Source: Candidatus Peregrinibacteria bacterium
Lineage (GTDB): Bacteria > Patescibacteriota > Gracilibacteria > UBA1369 > LOWO2-01-FULL-3
Reading direction: 5' to 3'
NCBI GenBank assembly: GCA_026395515.1
Contig: JAPLYN010000005.1
Coordinates: 423,521 to 487,520, forward strand
DNA length: 64,000 nt
The notes beneath the pieces were generated by a model. The model was not told where the DNA came from, searched no databases, and saw nothing but the letters and a program-made list of their open reading frames with translations. Position 1 is the stretch's first letter. Each line of letters starts with the position of its first letter. Shown piece after piece: positions 33,808-42,914 of the stretch. The position numbers and the translations under genes are program-made.

Positions 33808-34695
33808 ATGTTCGGAAAAAAAAGACGCATACCTACATACAATCTCAAACCAAGACCGGTTACACGTGTACGAGTACAAGGCTCTGTAATAAGCAATACA
33901 CGAAGCAGGCATTTTGAAATGTCTAAAAGACGCAACACTTCAATCTTCGGAAAACTAAAAAAAATAATAACATTAATTGTAGCCGTTGGATTCATATCTT
34001 TCTGCGTTTACGCCTTCTTTTTCTCTAGCTTATTCAATGTAAAAGAGATCGCCGTCAGTAACAAAAACTTCGAGAACCAAGCCATTTCCGACCAAATTCA
34101 AGAAAATCTAAAAGCCAATATTGGCCGCAACATTTTCATGGTTAATACTGTCGAATTAGAAAGCAAAGTTCTAAATGTTTTTCCTGAACTAGAAAGAATA
34201 AAAATTTCCAAAAGTTTTCCTCACGGTCTCACTATCGAATTTTCCGAATTCCCTCTTGTTGCAAATGTAGTAAATGAAAGCAATGTCGTTAAAAAAAGTT
34301 ACATTATCAATTCAATTGGATTCTCTATTAAAGAAAACTTAGAAGACCCAAAACTTCCCTATATCAAGATCAAAACAGACGAACCTATCAATCCAAAAGA
34401 AGCCGTAATCGAAAGAAATAAACTCAATTATATTCTAGATGCAAAAAATTATTTCGAAGATAAATTTGGCATGAAAATTATTGCCAGCCAGTATAAACCA
34501 ATTGCTCGTGAAGTTCGTTTTTATACAGAAAAAGGTTTTTACATCTGGCTCGATATCCAAAAACCTTTCGAAGAACAATTCAAAAAACTTAAAAAAGCCA
34601 TAGTTAAATTAGACATCTACAAAGAAAATCTCGAATATATTGATCTTAGGATTGCCGGAAGCAGCGGTGATAAGATAATATACAAGAGACGTTAA
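33808..34695 (+). CDS. ftsQ: FtsQ/DivIB-family cell division protein
   Basis: A 295-residue bitopic protein: a basic cytoplasmic tail (~50 residues), one transmembrane helix (about 51-73), a POTRA domain (FNVKEIAVSNKNFENQAISD...GRNIFMVNTVELESKVLNVFPELERIKISKSFP) and the FtsQ beta domain. It bridges early and late divisome proteins outside the membrane. The Sbp-like gene follows after 10 nt, a pairing also seen in Firmicutes division clusters. ftsA, ftsZ and mur genes are not in the window. Confidence 0.85.
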   Translation: MFGKKRRIPTYNLKPRPVTRVRVQGSVISNTRSRHFEMSKRRNTSIFGKLKKIITLIVAVGFISFCVYAFFFSSLFNVKEIAVSNKNFENQAISDQIQENLKANIGRNIFMVNTVELESKVLNVFPELERIKISKSFPHGLTIEFSEFPLVANVVNESNVVKKSYIINSIGFSIKENLEDPKLPYIKIKTDEPINPKEAVIERNKLNYILDAKNYFEDKFGMKIIASQYKPIAREVRFYTEKGFYIWLDIQKPFEEQFKKLKKAIVKLDIYKENLEYIDLRIAGSSGDKIIYKRR

Positions 34696-34705
34696 CCACA
34701 TCCCC

Positions 34706-35056
34706 ATGCTCTGGGCATTAATAGGAATTTTATTAGGAATTATCTTCGGTCTTCTTTCTCATTTCACAATTCCTGTAGAATTCATCAAATACACTGCAGT
34801 AATAATTATTGGAATTTTAGATTCACTTTTTGGTGGTATCAAAGGCGAGCTCACCAAAGAAGATTATGATCCAGTTATCTTTATTACAGGTCTATTTTTC
34901 AATATTATCCTTGCTTTAGGTATTACTCTTCTCGGTGAAAAACTAGGTCTCGACCTATACTTAGCTGTTACCGTTGTTTTCATTTTCAGAATCTTCTCCA
35001 ATCTTGCTATTTCCCGTCGTTCTTTATTGGAAATACTCAAGAAAAGAAAAAAATAA
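34706..35056 (+). CDS. Small basic membrane protein Sbp (DUF1290)
   Basis: A 116-residue protein with three or four membrane helices: GILLGIIFGLLSHFTIPVEF, IIIGILDSLFGGIKGEL and FFNIILALGITLLGEKLGLDLYLA, ending in a basic tail. The family is usually encoded next to ftsQ/ftsA, as here, and is thought to act in division or membrane organisation, without a defined biochemical role. Confidence 0.82.
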   Translation: MLWALIGILLGIIFGLLSHFTIPVEFIKYTAVIIIGILDSLFGGIKGELTKEDYDPVIFITGLFFNIILALGITLLGEKLGLDLYLAVTVVFIFRIFSNLAISRRSLLEILKKRKK

Positions 35057-35075
35057 AACTGTCAATATTCCCTTT

Positions 35076-35104
35076 TTGCTGAAAAGCCATTTTTCTGGTA
35101 TAAT
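35076..35104 (+). promoter_or_regulatory. Promoter of the 188-residue conserved protein gene
   Basis: TTGCTG (35076-35081), a 17-nt spacer, then TATAAT (35099-35104), with extended -10 TGG. Confidence 0.65.
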
Positions 35105-35136
35105 TCAGTAGTAATAAAAATATAAACAAAAAATAA

Positions 35137-35703
35137 ATGTCCCAAGCTTCCAAACTCGCTCTTATTAAAGAAATGATCGAATCTGCCGAATCTAATTTAC
35201 GTTCTGTAAAACAGATCTTAACTGAGATGTTGGGCACGACTAGCAAAAGTGTTTACACTAAACTAGCTCAAGAACTTTCAGCCAATCATATTGAAGAAGA
35301 TGATGGTGAGACTAAAGTTGTTGAAGGTGTCTTCAACGGCGAAACAATGATGTCTAAAGACAAAAAAGAATATCCAGTACCTGCAAACTACGCTAGTAAA
35401 TCAAAACTTGTACCTGGAGATGTTCTCAAACTTACAATTAAAGAAGATGGTTCATTCTTATACAAACAAATTGGACCAACAGAAAGAAAACGCGTAATTG
35501 GTACTTTGACCTACGAAGACGGCCAATATAAAGTAATTGCTGCTGCAAAAGCCTACAAGGTTCTTTTGGCTTCTGTAACATACTTTAAGGCTGAAGTTGG
35601 CGATAAAATCACTTTGGTAATCCCATCTATCGAAGACAGCGAATGGGGTTCAATTGAAAATGTCTTACCAAAAGACGCAGAAGAATTATCTATAGATGAA
35701 TAG
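35137..35703 (+). CDS. Conserved hypothetical protein
   Basis: A 188-residue soluble protein. The first ~50 residues are helical (SKLALIKEMIESAESNLRSV), followed by beta-rich sequence (VEGVFNGETMM; LVPGDVLKLTIKEDGSFLYKQIGP; KRVIGTLTYEDGQYKVIAA) suggestive of an OB- or barrel-type fold. There is no signal peptide or membrane helix. It appears to be a CPR-type conserved protein, but I cannot name a function. It probably shares a transcript with the next gene (23 nt apart) up to the terminator at 36312. Confidence 0.65.
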   Translation: MSQASKLALIKEMIESAESNLRSVKQILTEMLGTTSKSVYTKLAQELSANHIEEDDGETKVVEGVFNGETMMSKDKKEYPVPANYASKSKLVPGDVLKLTIKEDGSFLYKQIGPTERKRVIGTLTYEDGQYKVIAAAKAYKVLLASVTYFKAEVGDKITLVIPSIEDSEWGSIENVLPKDAEELSIDE

Positions 35704-35726
35704 TAGTTTATATAAACAATAAAAAT

Positions 35727-36299
35727 ATGGAAAATACTCCAATGAATCCTCTCAATACTGGCAATGGCGCTCCTTCAACGAGTCCAGTGGCCCCTGTTGC
35801 ACCTCAAAATGTACCAGCTGCTCCTACTCCCACTGTACCAACACCAATCATGCCAACGCCTGTTTCAGCTACTCCAGCACCACAAGCTCCAGCATCTCAA
35901 GCAGCAATGATTGAGAAAATAATGATTTACAAAAAATATATCATCGCCGGAGTTGCAGTAGTTGCTCTTTTAGTCACAATTTACACAGCATATTCATATT
36001 TTACTGGAATTAGCAGTGCAGTGAATGATGTACAGACTGGCGCAATTGATCTAAATAATAAATTATCTGCACCTTCAACAACTACAGACACTACATCTGA
36101 TAAAACAAAACTAAACAACGTTGTTAATGAATTAAAAGATCAATATAAGACTGATAATTCAGCAACAACTCCAACGACTGACACTAAGACTAGCACTCCT
36201 CCAGGAATGAACATCGAAATTACTCCTCCAACAGATACAACTACACCAACCGACACCACTCCAGCTACAACTACTGACACAAGCGGAGTAAAGAGATAA
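35727..36299 (+). CDS. Hypothetical single-pass membrane protein with Pro/Thr-rich regions
   Basis: A 190-residue protein. The N-terminal ~65 residues are Pro/Ala/Thr-rich, then one membrane helix (about 70-92, YIIAGVAVVALLVTIYTAYS), then an external Thr/Asp-rich region. Low complexity dominates, so homology will be hard to detect. It is followed by a good terminator, closing the two-gene unit that starts at 35137. Confidence 0.6.
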   Translation: MENTPMNPLNTGNGAPSTSPVAPVAPQNVPAAPTPTVPTPIMPTPVSATPAPQAPASQAAMIEKIMIYKKYIIAGVAVVALLVTIYTAYSYFTGISSAVNDVQTGAIDLNNKLSAPSTTTDTTSDKTKLNNVVNELKDQYKTDNSATTPTTDTKTSTPPGMNIEITPPTDTTTPTDTTPATTTDTSGVKR

Positions 36300-36311
36300 A
36301 AAAATCATCTG

Positions 36312-36340
36312 AAAGCGCCCTCATCCGAGAGCGCTTTTTT
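36312..36340 (+). terminator. Rho-independent terminator
   Basis: AAAGCGC (36312-36318) pairs with GCGCTTT (36331-36337), extended inward by CTC/GAG, then T (to 36340). Confidence 0.85.
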
Positions 36341-36353
36341 CTTGCCCGAGGTC

Positions 36354-36382
36354 TTGTTTAGAAACTAAAAATATGATATAAT
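36354..36382 (+). promoter_or_regulatory. Promoter of pilT and the pilin cluster
   Basis: TTGTTT (36354-36359), a 17-nt spacer, TATAAT (36377-36382), 25 nt before the pilT ATG. Confidence 0.65.
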
Positions 36383-36407
36383 ATCTAGAAAACAAAAAAC
36401 AAAACCT

Positions 36408-37451
36408 ATGTTTAAATTAGAAAAAATATTTCGTACCGCAGTTCAATATCATGCTTCTGATATTTTTATTTCAACAGGCGTTAAACCAGCTTTGCGTATT
36501 AACGGCGACATTATAAAAATTGAAGATCACCCGCCTCTTACAAAAAAGATGGCAGAAGAATATCTTTTAGAAATTCTCTCGCCAGAACAAAAAAAGAAAT
36601 TCGAACAAAGTCTCGATATGGATTTCTCGCTTGATATAGAGACAATCGCCCGCTTCAGAGTGAACATGTTCGTACAGAGAAAAGGTATCTCTGCAGCTTT
36701 CCGTCTCATTCCAGAAAAAGTAATGACTATGGATGAACTCGGATTACCTATTCAAATGAAACGCGCAACATCTTTCAAAAACGGTCTCGTAATTGTTACA
36801 GGTCCTACAGGTTCTGGAAAAACCAGCACCTTAGCTTCAATGATTAATGAAATCAATCGCAATCAAAAAAAACATATTATTACAATTGAAGATCCTATTG
36901 AGTTCGTTCACCAGGATAATCAATCAATTATCGAACAACGTGAAGTTGGTACACATACTCACACTTTCCAAAAAGCTCTACGCGCCTCTGTACGTGAAAA
37001 CCCAGATGTAATCATGGTCGGAGAAATGCGTGATTTGGAAACTATTCAGATGGCAATTACCGCAGCTGAAACAGGACATTTGGTATTCGCTACTTTGCAT
37101 ACAATGGGTTGTGCAGATTCTATTAACCGTATTATCGATTCCTTCCCTTCAAACCAGCAAAATCAGGTTCGTTCTCAGTTAGCTGAGAGCTTGAAAGCAG
37201 TTTTCTGGCAAACTTTGATTAAAACAAAAGATGAGAAAGGTCGTGTGGCAGGTCTAGAAATGATGTTCTGCAATAATGCGATCGCCAATATGATTCGTAA
37301 AGGAACTACTCATCAAATTAATTCAGTTATTGAAACCTCTACAAAAGAAGGCATGCAAACTATGAAAAAATCTCTTACTGATTTATTGCAGGCAGGGCTT
37401 ATTACAGAGGAAAATGCTCTATTAAACATGCCGAAAGAATTCGAAGGTTAA
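36408..37451 (+). CDS. pilT: Pilus retraction ATPase PilT
   Basis: A 347-residue secretion-superfamily ATPase: Walker A VTGPTGSGKTSTLASM, Asp box ITIEDPIEFVH, Walker B region PDVIMVGEMRDLET, and His box ETGHLVFATLHT. The C-terminal AIANMIRKGTTHQI corresponds to PilT's AIRNLIREGK. PilT powers depolymerisation of type IV pili. It heads a run of five small pilin-like genes with gaps of 0-25 nt, while the pilus assembly operon is about 4 kb downstream on the other strand. Confidence 0.94.
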   Translation: MFKLEKIFRTAVQYHASDIFISTGVKPALRINGDIIKIEDHPPLTKKMAEEYLLEILSPEQKKKFEQSLDMDFSLDIETIARFRVNMFVQRKGISAAFRLIPEKVMTMDELGLPIQMKRATSFKNGLVIVTGPTGSGKTSTLASMINEINRNQKKHIITIEDPIEFVHQDNQSIIEQREVGTHTHTFQKALRASVRENPDVIMVGEMRDLETIQMAITAAETGHLVFATLHTMGCADSINRIIDSFPSNQQNQVRSQLAESLKAVFWQTLIKTKDEKGRVAGLEMMFCNNAIANMIRKGTTHQINSVIETSTKEGMQTMKKSLTDLLQAGLITEENALLNMPKEFEG

Positions 37452-37469
37452 TAGCTCTTTAAAAACGAT

Positions 37470-37916
37470 ATGAAAAACTTTAAATCTACAATCAGAACGC
37501 TATTCATCAGCACCATACTTGCCACATTTTTCGCAACAAGTTTTGCGTATGCGGGAATCAATGATAAAACTACTCCTCCCAATCCAAAAAACGATTTAAC
37601 AGAAGGAACTTTCAACGTAAAAGAAAATTTAAAATTAGATAGCGGAGAACAACCTAAAAAATATTTTGCAGACAGTACACAGAGTCCTATTGTTTCTTTG
37701 ATAATTACAGTAATTGACTTTGCAATTACCATTATGGGATCAATCGCTGTGATTCTTTTCATCGTTGCCGGCTTTATGTTCATGGCCTCTCAAGGAAATT
37801 CACAAAAACTCGACGAAGCAAAAGATATTATAAAATACGCCGCAATAGGATTAATAGTAGCCCTATTGTCATACGTAATCACAATTTTCGTCCAATCAAT
37901 TTTCTCAAATGGTTAA
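37470..37916 (+). CDS. T4SS/VirB2-type pilin-like protein 1
   Basis: A 148-residue protein: signal peptide (about 1-28), an external segment of ~40 residues, then two membrane helices (about 73-98 and 116-140) separated by the polar loop ASQGNSQKLDEAKDI. This two-helix shape with the A-K-x-x-I/L connector is that of the VirB2/TrbC-like T4SS pilin family common in CPR genomes. It may form an extracellular filament or membrane pore. It overlaps the next gene by 8 nt. Confidence 0.75.
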   Translation: MKNFKSTIRTLFISTILATFFATSFAYAGINDKTTPPNPKNDLTEGTFNVKENLKLDSGEQPKKYFADSTQSPIVSLIITVIDFAITIMGSIAVILFIVAGFMFMASQGNSQKLDEAKDIIKYAAIGLIVALLSYVITIFVQSIFSNG

Positions 37917-38649
37917 AAAATTACTCGCGAAATTAGCTTTAGCAATCATGATTGGAGTAATGACTACCCCAATAGTTTTTGCCGGACCTGCTGGAAGCAT
38001 AGAGGATCTCGGCGCAGCACTTGACGACATTAAAGATAAACCATGTATTGAAGAAGTTATCCCAAACGCTACTGATCCAAGTAAGCCGACACCAGGACCA
38101 GACGATGGTTATGTAATTTCTATCATTGAAGAACCCCTAAATGTAGATGCTGACGAAACTAATCCAGATTACAAAATACGTCGTTGCTTCCGCAACACCT
38201 TCCAGTATAGAAAAAATGAAAAAGTTGCAGACAAAGTTGTTAATGGAAAAGTAACAACAAAAGATAGCTGGGTACCAAAAACTTCAGCCATGCTTGCAAA
38301 AACTTGCTCAAACAATGCTCAAGAATTAATGAAAACCAACAAAGATAATGTTGACCTAAAAGTCTCTTACACATGTAAAGAAGTTCAGGCCATCCTTACA
38401 AAAGGAGGCACAAGTGCAATCTATGGCTACATCAACATGATTTATCGTTGGGGTGCCAGTCTTGTAGGTATTATTGCGGTAACAATTATTATTATCAGTG
38501 GAATCCAGATTTCCGCTTCCGGTGGTGATTCTGAAGCAGTCAATTCTGCAAAAAAACGTATTTTACAATCAGTTGTTGGTATCATCGTTCTATTCCTTTC
38601 AAGCTTGATACTTTACACAGTCAATCCTACATTCTTCACAAACGGATAA
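37909..38649 (+). CDS. T4SS/VirB2-type pilin-like protein 2, long form
   Basis: A 246-residue protein, the longest of the five. It has a signal peptide (about 1-25), an extended exported domain (~150 residues) with four Cys (CIEEV, RRCFRN, KTCSNN, YTCKEV) that could form two disulfides, and the two-helix pilin module (about 182-240) with loop SGGDSEAVNSAKKRI. The extra domain suggests an adhesive or capping member. Its stop overlaps the next ATG (TAATG). Confidence 0.72.
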   Translation: MVKKLLAKLALAIMIGVMTTPIVFAGPAGSIEDLGAALDDIKDKPCIEEVIPNATDPSKPTPGPDDGYVISIIEEPLNVDADETNPDYKIRRCFRNTFQYRKNEKVADKVVNGKVTTKDSWVPKTSAMLAKTCSNNAQELMKTNKDNVDLKVSYTCKEVQAILTKGGTSAIYGYINMIYRWGASLVGIIAVTIIIISGIQISASGGDSEAVNSAKKRILQSVVGIIVLFLSSLILYTVNPTFFTNG

Positions 38650-39143
38650 TGAAAAAAAATATTCTTAAAATTTTAGCACTTATACTTATCACCTTAAACT
38701 TAGGTGCCACAGTAGTGTTTGCCGAAACTCAAGGTGCAGCACAAGATTTCAAGCAAAGTGTAATTCCTAGACCAAGCACTTTACCTGGACCAAACGGAGA
38801 TAATTCCACAAATGATGCCCTAAGAAAAACTTTGGTTAGCAATGTACTTCCAAAAATTGCCGTAATTTTAATTGGATCAATTGCTTCATTATCACTAGTT
38901 TTCCTCATCATCGCCGGTGTCAGATTCGCCACAGCCTACGGCAATGACGAGACTGTTCAGAAAGCAAAAAAACAGGCTATTTATGCCATCGTAGGTCTCA
39001 TTATTTCACTAATGTCTTACACAATTGTAACTATCGTTTCGAATTTTAAGTATAATGAATTTAGTCCTGCATCGACGACAAATGGACCAATACACAATGA
39101 AACACCTGGTGCAGATTTACCTCAAAAAGATCCAAATCAATAA
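38649..39143 (+). CDS. T4SS/VirB2-type pilin-like protein 3
   Basis: A 164-residue protein with signal peptide (about 1-25), a short Pro/Asn-rich exported part, the two-helix module (KIAVILIGSIASLSLVFLII, then AIYAIVGLIISLMSYTIVTI) joined by a loop with NDETVQKAKKQ, and a polar C-terminal tail. It is translationally coupled to gene 2 through TAATG. Confidence 0.74.
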   Translation: MKKNILKILALILITLNLGATVVFAETQGAAQDFKQSVIPRPSTLPGPNGDNSTNDALRKTLVSNVLPKIAVILIGSIASLSLVFLIIAGVRFATAYGNDETVQKAKKQAIYAIVGLIISLMSYTIVTIVSNFKYNEFSPASTTNGPIHNETPGADLPQKDPNQ

Positions 39144-39165
39144 AATTCACAAGCAGCTTAAAACT

Positions 39166-39669
39166 ATGAAAAAAAAATTACTATTAACAATTTGCTTCGC
39201 AATAATTTGGACAATCTCGTTCAACAATTTAGCTTTAGCAGATTTGAAAAAGGGAGAAGGGGCAGTATGTAATTCAGAGGCAGATTGCGGATCAGGACTA
39301 TCTTGCATTCCAGATCCATCAAAATTAGATAAAAGCGGAGGAGCTCTAAAAGTTTGCCGCGACTTAGTTAATGTCCTTACACAACGCCCAACCACTACCA
39401 ATACCGATGCACAACAACTTACAAAACTTCCAGACGTAAGTCTCGAAGGAGGTATGACCTTGGCCATTAAAGCGATCCTACGTTCAGCTATGTATCTCAC
39501 TATCATTGCCATCGTAGTCGCTGCAATCTACTACATCATCTCAAGAGGTAAAGACGAAGACATGACCAAAGCTAAAGATATCATTCTTTATCTCGTAATT
39601 GGTATGGCAATCATCGCTGCTGCTTATGGTATCGTAGCCGGTGTAACTCAATTCAATGTATTCAGCTAA
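39166..39669 (+). CDS. T4SS/VirB2-type pilin-like protein 4, Cys-rich
   Basis: A 167-residue protein. I place the start at the ATG 39166, which begins a clear signal peptide (KKKLLLTICFAIIWTISF), rather than the longer frame that runs back into gene 3. The mature N-terminus has a compact Cys motif (GAVCNSEADCGSGLSCIPD...VCRD; four Cys). It is followed by the two-helix module with loop RGKDEDMTKAKDI. It may be disulfide-stabilised outside the cell. Confidence 0.73.
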   Translation: MKKKLLLTICFAIIWTISFNNLALADLKKGEGAVCNSEADCGSGLSCIPDPSKLDKSGGALKVCRDLVNVLTQRPTTTNTDAQQLTKLPDVSLEGGMTLAIKAILRSAMYLTIIAIVVAAIYYIISRGKDEDMTKAKDIILYLVIGMAIIAAAYGIVAGVTQFNVFS

Positions 39670-39670
39670 A

Positions 39671-40078
39671 ATGATCAAGAAAATTTTTACAACTATACTC
39701 CTAGCAACTTCACTGCTCATCGCAGGAACTGCTGCAGCACAGGCTTACCAAATCGATCCATCTTATAGACCTTCAAACGAACCTTTTGCTTTAGATAAAA
39801 CTATCAAGGACCAAGGTGCCTCAGGAGCTACCATAGTCGTTCTACAAATCATCGCTGGTGCCCTACTATACTTCGCCGCTCCAATAGGCATAATTATGAT
39901 TGCCTGGTCAGGTGGAAGCATGGTGATTTTCGGCGCAGAGCAAGAAAAATTAGATGCTGCAAAAAAGCATCTTATTTGGTCAATTGTTGGCTTAGTAGTG
40001 ATCATCCTTTCATACTCATTAGTGAAAGTTATCATCACCGCAATCGTCGGCGCAGCCTCAATAGCCACAACTAATTAA
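39671..40078 (+). CDS. T4SS/VirB2-type pilin-like protein 5
   Basis: A 135-residue protein with signal peptide (about 1-23), a short exported segment, and the two-helix module (ATIVVLQIIAGALLYFAAPI, then LIWSIVGLVVIILSYSLV) with loop GAEQEKLDAAKKH. It is the shortest member and closest to a minimal VirB2-type pilin. It starts one base after the stop of gene 4 and its stop overlaps the stop of convergent metG. Confidence 0.74.
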   Translation: MIKKIFTTILLATSLLIAGTAAAQAYQIDPSYRPSNEPFALDKTIKDQGASGATIVVLQIIAGALLYFAAPIGIIMIAWSGGSMVIFGAEQEKLDAAKKHLIWSIVGLVVIILSYSLVKVIITAIVGAASIATTN

Positions 40079-41616
40079 ACTTCGATTCTTGGGAAAAGAG
40101 GTTGAGTAACCTTGATGGCACTACCTTCTTTCAACATGCCCCACTTCGTATCAAGCTTCATGTCAGCGGTACTGATGCCCAATTGATCAGCAATCGCCTC
40201 AGCGGCACTTGGCAAAATTGGCAAAAGCAAAGTGGCAATATACCTCAATAGCTCAAGTAGGTCGTAAAGTATCGGTGGCAAATCTGCCGGATTATTTTTA
40301 GCTACAGACCAAGGCTTTTTATCATCAATATATTTATTGGCAAAATTTGTTAATTCCACCAAAGTTTCACAAGCTTCTTTCAAATTAAAAGCTTCAAAAG
40401 AGTCGCAATATTTCTGCATGAAATCAGCAACCTGACTAGATACTTCATCATTTGCAGTCTCCGCAGGAACCTTTCCTCCTACGTATCTATCCACCATCAT
40501 CGTCACACGATTCACAAGATTACCAAGTGAATTAGCAAGATCACTATTAAATAATTCAATAAATTTTTTATTGCTGAAATCTCCATCATCAGTTGTAGAA
40601 ATTTCTTTCAAAAGATAATAACGCAAAGCATTAGTTCCAAATTTATCGATGTATTCTAAAGGATTCACTACGTTTCCAATGCTCTTGCTCATCTTCTGAC
40701 CTTCACTAGTCACAAAGCCATGAACATAAATCGCTTTTGGCACTTTTTCACCTGCAGAAAGCAACATTCCAATCCAAATTCCCGCATGAAAACGCAAAAT
40801 ATCTTTACCAATTAAATGCACATCACATGGCCAATATTTCTTAAAATTCGGCTCATCTTTTTCATAACCAAGAGCTGTAATATAGTTTGAAAGCGCATCG
40901 CACCACACGTACATCACCTGATCTGGATCATTTGGAACATCAACACCCCAAGGTAAAAGATCTTTAGGACGAGAGAAACTCACATCACGCAAACCTTCCT
41001 CACCAATAATATTCAACATTTCATTCTTACGACTTTCTGGAAGAATAAGTAGCTCATCTGACTGAATTAATTTCTTAATTTTGTCAGAATATTTTGAAAG
41101 CTTGAAAAAGTAATTTTCTTCTTCTAGAAGTTTTGGTCTCTTTTTGTGAATCAAACAATTTCCTTCTGAATCCAAATCTTTTTCTCCGACATAGGCCTCA
41201 CAACCCACGCAATAATTTCCCTTATAAGTATCTTTATAAATGTCACCCGCTTCAAACATTTTAGTCCAAATTTTCTGAGCACCAGCTTTATGGTGAGCTG
41301 AAGTAGTACGCACAAAATCGTCATTTGAAAGCTGCAAAGTATATTTCAAAGCCATGAATTGTTCTGCATTCTTATCTACAAATTCTTGAGTGCTCATCTT
41401 TGCTGCCTGAGCTGCTTCATAAATTTTCACACCGTGTTCATCAGTACCTGTAAGAAAAAAAGTATCATCCCCTTTCAATCTATGATAACGACAAAGTGCA
41501 TCAGCCTGAATAAACTCAAGTGCGTGACCAATATGCGGCGCGGCATTCACGTAAGCGATAGCCGTAGTAAGATAAAATTTCGATGATTTTTCAGATTTTT
41601 TTGCAGTTTTTTTCAT
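40075..41616 (-). CDS. metG: Methionyl-tRNA synthetase
   Basis: A 513-residue class I synthetase. The HIGH motif is in YVNAAPHIGHALEF, KMSKS is in EGQKMSKSIGNVV, and there is a zinc-knuckle-like Cys set (CVGCEAYVGEKD...GNCL). It lacks the C-terminal EMAP/Trbp-type domain of longer forms. The -10 element ends 6 nt before the ATG, so the mRNA is probably leaderless. It is convergent with the pilin cluster. Confidence 0.96.
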   Translation of the reverse strand: MKKTAKKSEKSSKFYLTTAIAYVNAAPHIGHALEFIQADALCRYHRLKGDDTFFLTGTDEHGVKIYEAAQAAKMSTQEFVDKNAEQFMALKYTLQLSNDDFVRTTSAHHKAGAQKIWTKMFEAGDIYKDTYKGNYCVGCEAYVGEKDLDSEGNCLIHKKRPKLLEEENYFFKLSKYSDKIKKLIQSDELLILPESRKNEMLNIIGEEGLRDVSFSRPKDLLPWGVDVPNDPDQVMYVWCDALSNYITALGYEKDEPNFKKYWPCDVHLIGKDILRFHAGIWIGMLLSAGEKVPKAIYVHGFVTSEGQKMSKSIGNVVNPLEYIDKFGTNALRYYLLKEISTTDDGDFSNKKFIELFNSDLANSLGNLVNRVTMMVDRYVGGKVPAETANDEVSSQVADFMQKYCDSFEAFNLKEACETLVELTNFANKYIDDKKPWSVAKNNPADLPPILYDLLELLRYIATLLLPILPSAAEAIADQLGISTADMKLDTKWGMLKEGSAIKVTQPLFPRIEV

Positions 41617-41622
41617 GAACCA

Positions 41623-41651
41623 AGGCTATCAATAAGAAGCCTGCAAGTCAA
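41623..41651 (-). promoter_or_regulatory. Promoter of metG
   Basis: On the minus strand TTGACT (41651-41646), a 17-nt spacer, TAGCCT (41628-41623), 6 nt before the ATG. Confidence 0.6.
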
Positions 41652-41684
41652 TCTACAGATGGAAAAACACTATTGAGCCAACTT

Positions 41685-42914
41685 TTACTTATCTTTACCG
41701 CCATACCAGTACTTCTCGCCATGCGCATCACCAGCACCTCCATCTGCACCAGTATGTTCCCCCTTTGTATCCATATAAGTGCTATACAAAGAGAAATTAA
41801 ACACCGGCATAAATGAATCACGTTTAATTTTCACATTCACACTCTGCTTACTCTTTCCACTGTACCCATCAGCCGTAATATCAGCATAATCACGCACTGC
41901 TTCTGTAGCCTTACCATCAGTGAAAAGCTCAACACGATAGTTGATTTTACTTTGCTGATCACTAAGTTTTGGATCATTAAATATAGAAGGATTAATTAAA
42001 TTAGTTAAAGTCAGATAATTTAATTTATGATCGTTAATGAATCTTGATAAAGGCCAACAATGCTTAACCTCATTTGATCTCTCTCCCTCAATAAAACTAT
42101 ATAAATAAAATTCTCGTGCTTCCGTTTGAGTACAATTTAAAGACTCAGAATAAACCTGATAAAGCTGGCACTTAATTAAATCAGTATAACGCCCAGATCC
42201 TTCACATGGCTTTGTACCAAACCATGAAGGCTGACTAGCACTGGTAAACGTTCCATCTAAAGTAGATGTTACAGCAGTAAAATCGCTTATACTCTCTGTC
42301 ACCGGAGCCTTGCCTTTTATTGAATCATTTAACCCTACTATCTTCCACCTCAAAACATCCCAATCAGACACTGAAGATCCTTTTTGAGTAATCTTTATAT
42401 CCTTTGGATTAAAATTAGCATAAAATTCCACATCAAAATCTGTAATTGGAGTAGGCATACCACCATCACCCAATACAAACAAAGGTATGGTAGCAGATTC
42501 ATTTAAACCAAGTGTCGCATAGAAAGCTGAAATATCGGGAGCTGTACTCAATTTTCCCTCAACATCATAATCCTTATCAAAACAAGGATAAGCCTTACAT
42601 TTATTACTGATTTTCAATTCCGCTACTGCTTTAGAAGCCTCAATCTTATCCTTAGCGCCATCAATAATAATTGGCACTACGCCGCCTTTTGGCTCCCATC
42701 CTGGCAAACTATTTTTCACACCATACAAACCAATTTCAGAAGCCGATTCAGCCGCATAAAAAGACTGTCCAGCATCCAAGAATTCACGTGTCACAATTGA
42801 TTCACGCAAAACCAAAGTAGATAAAGCCAAAGAAATAGCCATCAACACTCCCATGACCAGCAAGGCCACAATGAGGGCAGTTCCTTTCCTATTTTTAAGC
42901 AGTTTGGCTTTCAT
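41685..42914 (-). CDS. Type IV pilus PilX-like minor pilin
   Basis: A 409-residue protein with a PilX/PulK-type N-terminus (RKGTALIVALLVMGVLMAI), which lacks Glu5 as PilX proteins often do. It has FYAAESASEIGLYGV, then a large variable exported domain with several Cys pairs. It is the last gene of the pilN-O-C-pseudopilin operon; its ATG overlaps the previous stop (TAATG). The role is likely at the pilus tip or in assembly priming; the exported domain matches nothing I know. Confidence 0.78.
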   Translation of the reverse strand: MKAKLLKNRKGTALIVALLVMGVLMAISLALSTLVLRESIVTREFLDAGQSFYAAESASEIGLYGVKNSLPGWEPKGGVVPIIIDGAKDKIEASKAVAELKISNKCKAYPCFDKDYDVEGKLSTAPDISAFYATLGLNESATIPLFVLGDGGMPTPITDFDVEFYANFNPKDIKITQKGSSVSDWDVLRWKIVGLNDSIKGKAPVTESISDFTAVTSTLDGTFTSASQPSWFGTKPCEGSGRYTDLIKCQLYQVYSESLNCTQTEAREFYLYSFIEGERSNEVKHCWPLSRFINDHKLNYLTLTNLINPSIFNDPKLSDQQSKINYRVELFTDGKATEAVRDYADITADGYSGKSKQSVNVKIKRDSFMPVFNFSLYSTYMDTKGEHTGADGGAGDAHGEKYWYGGKDK

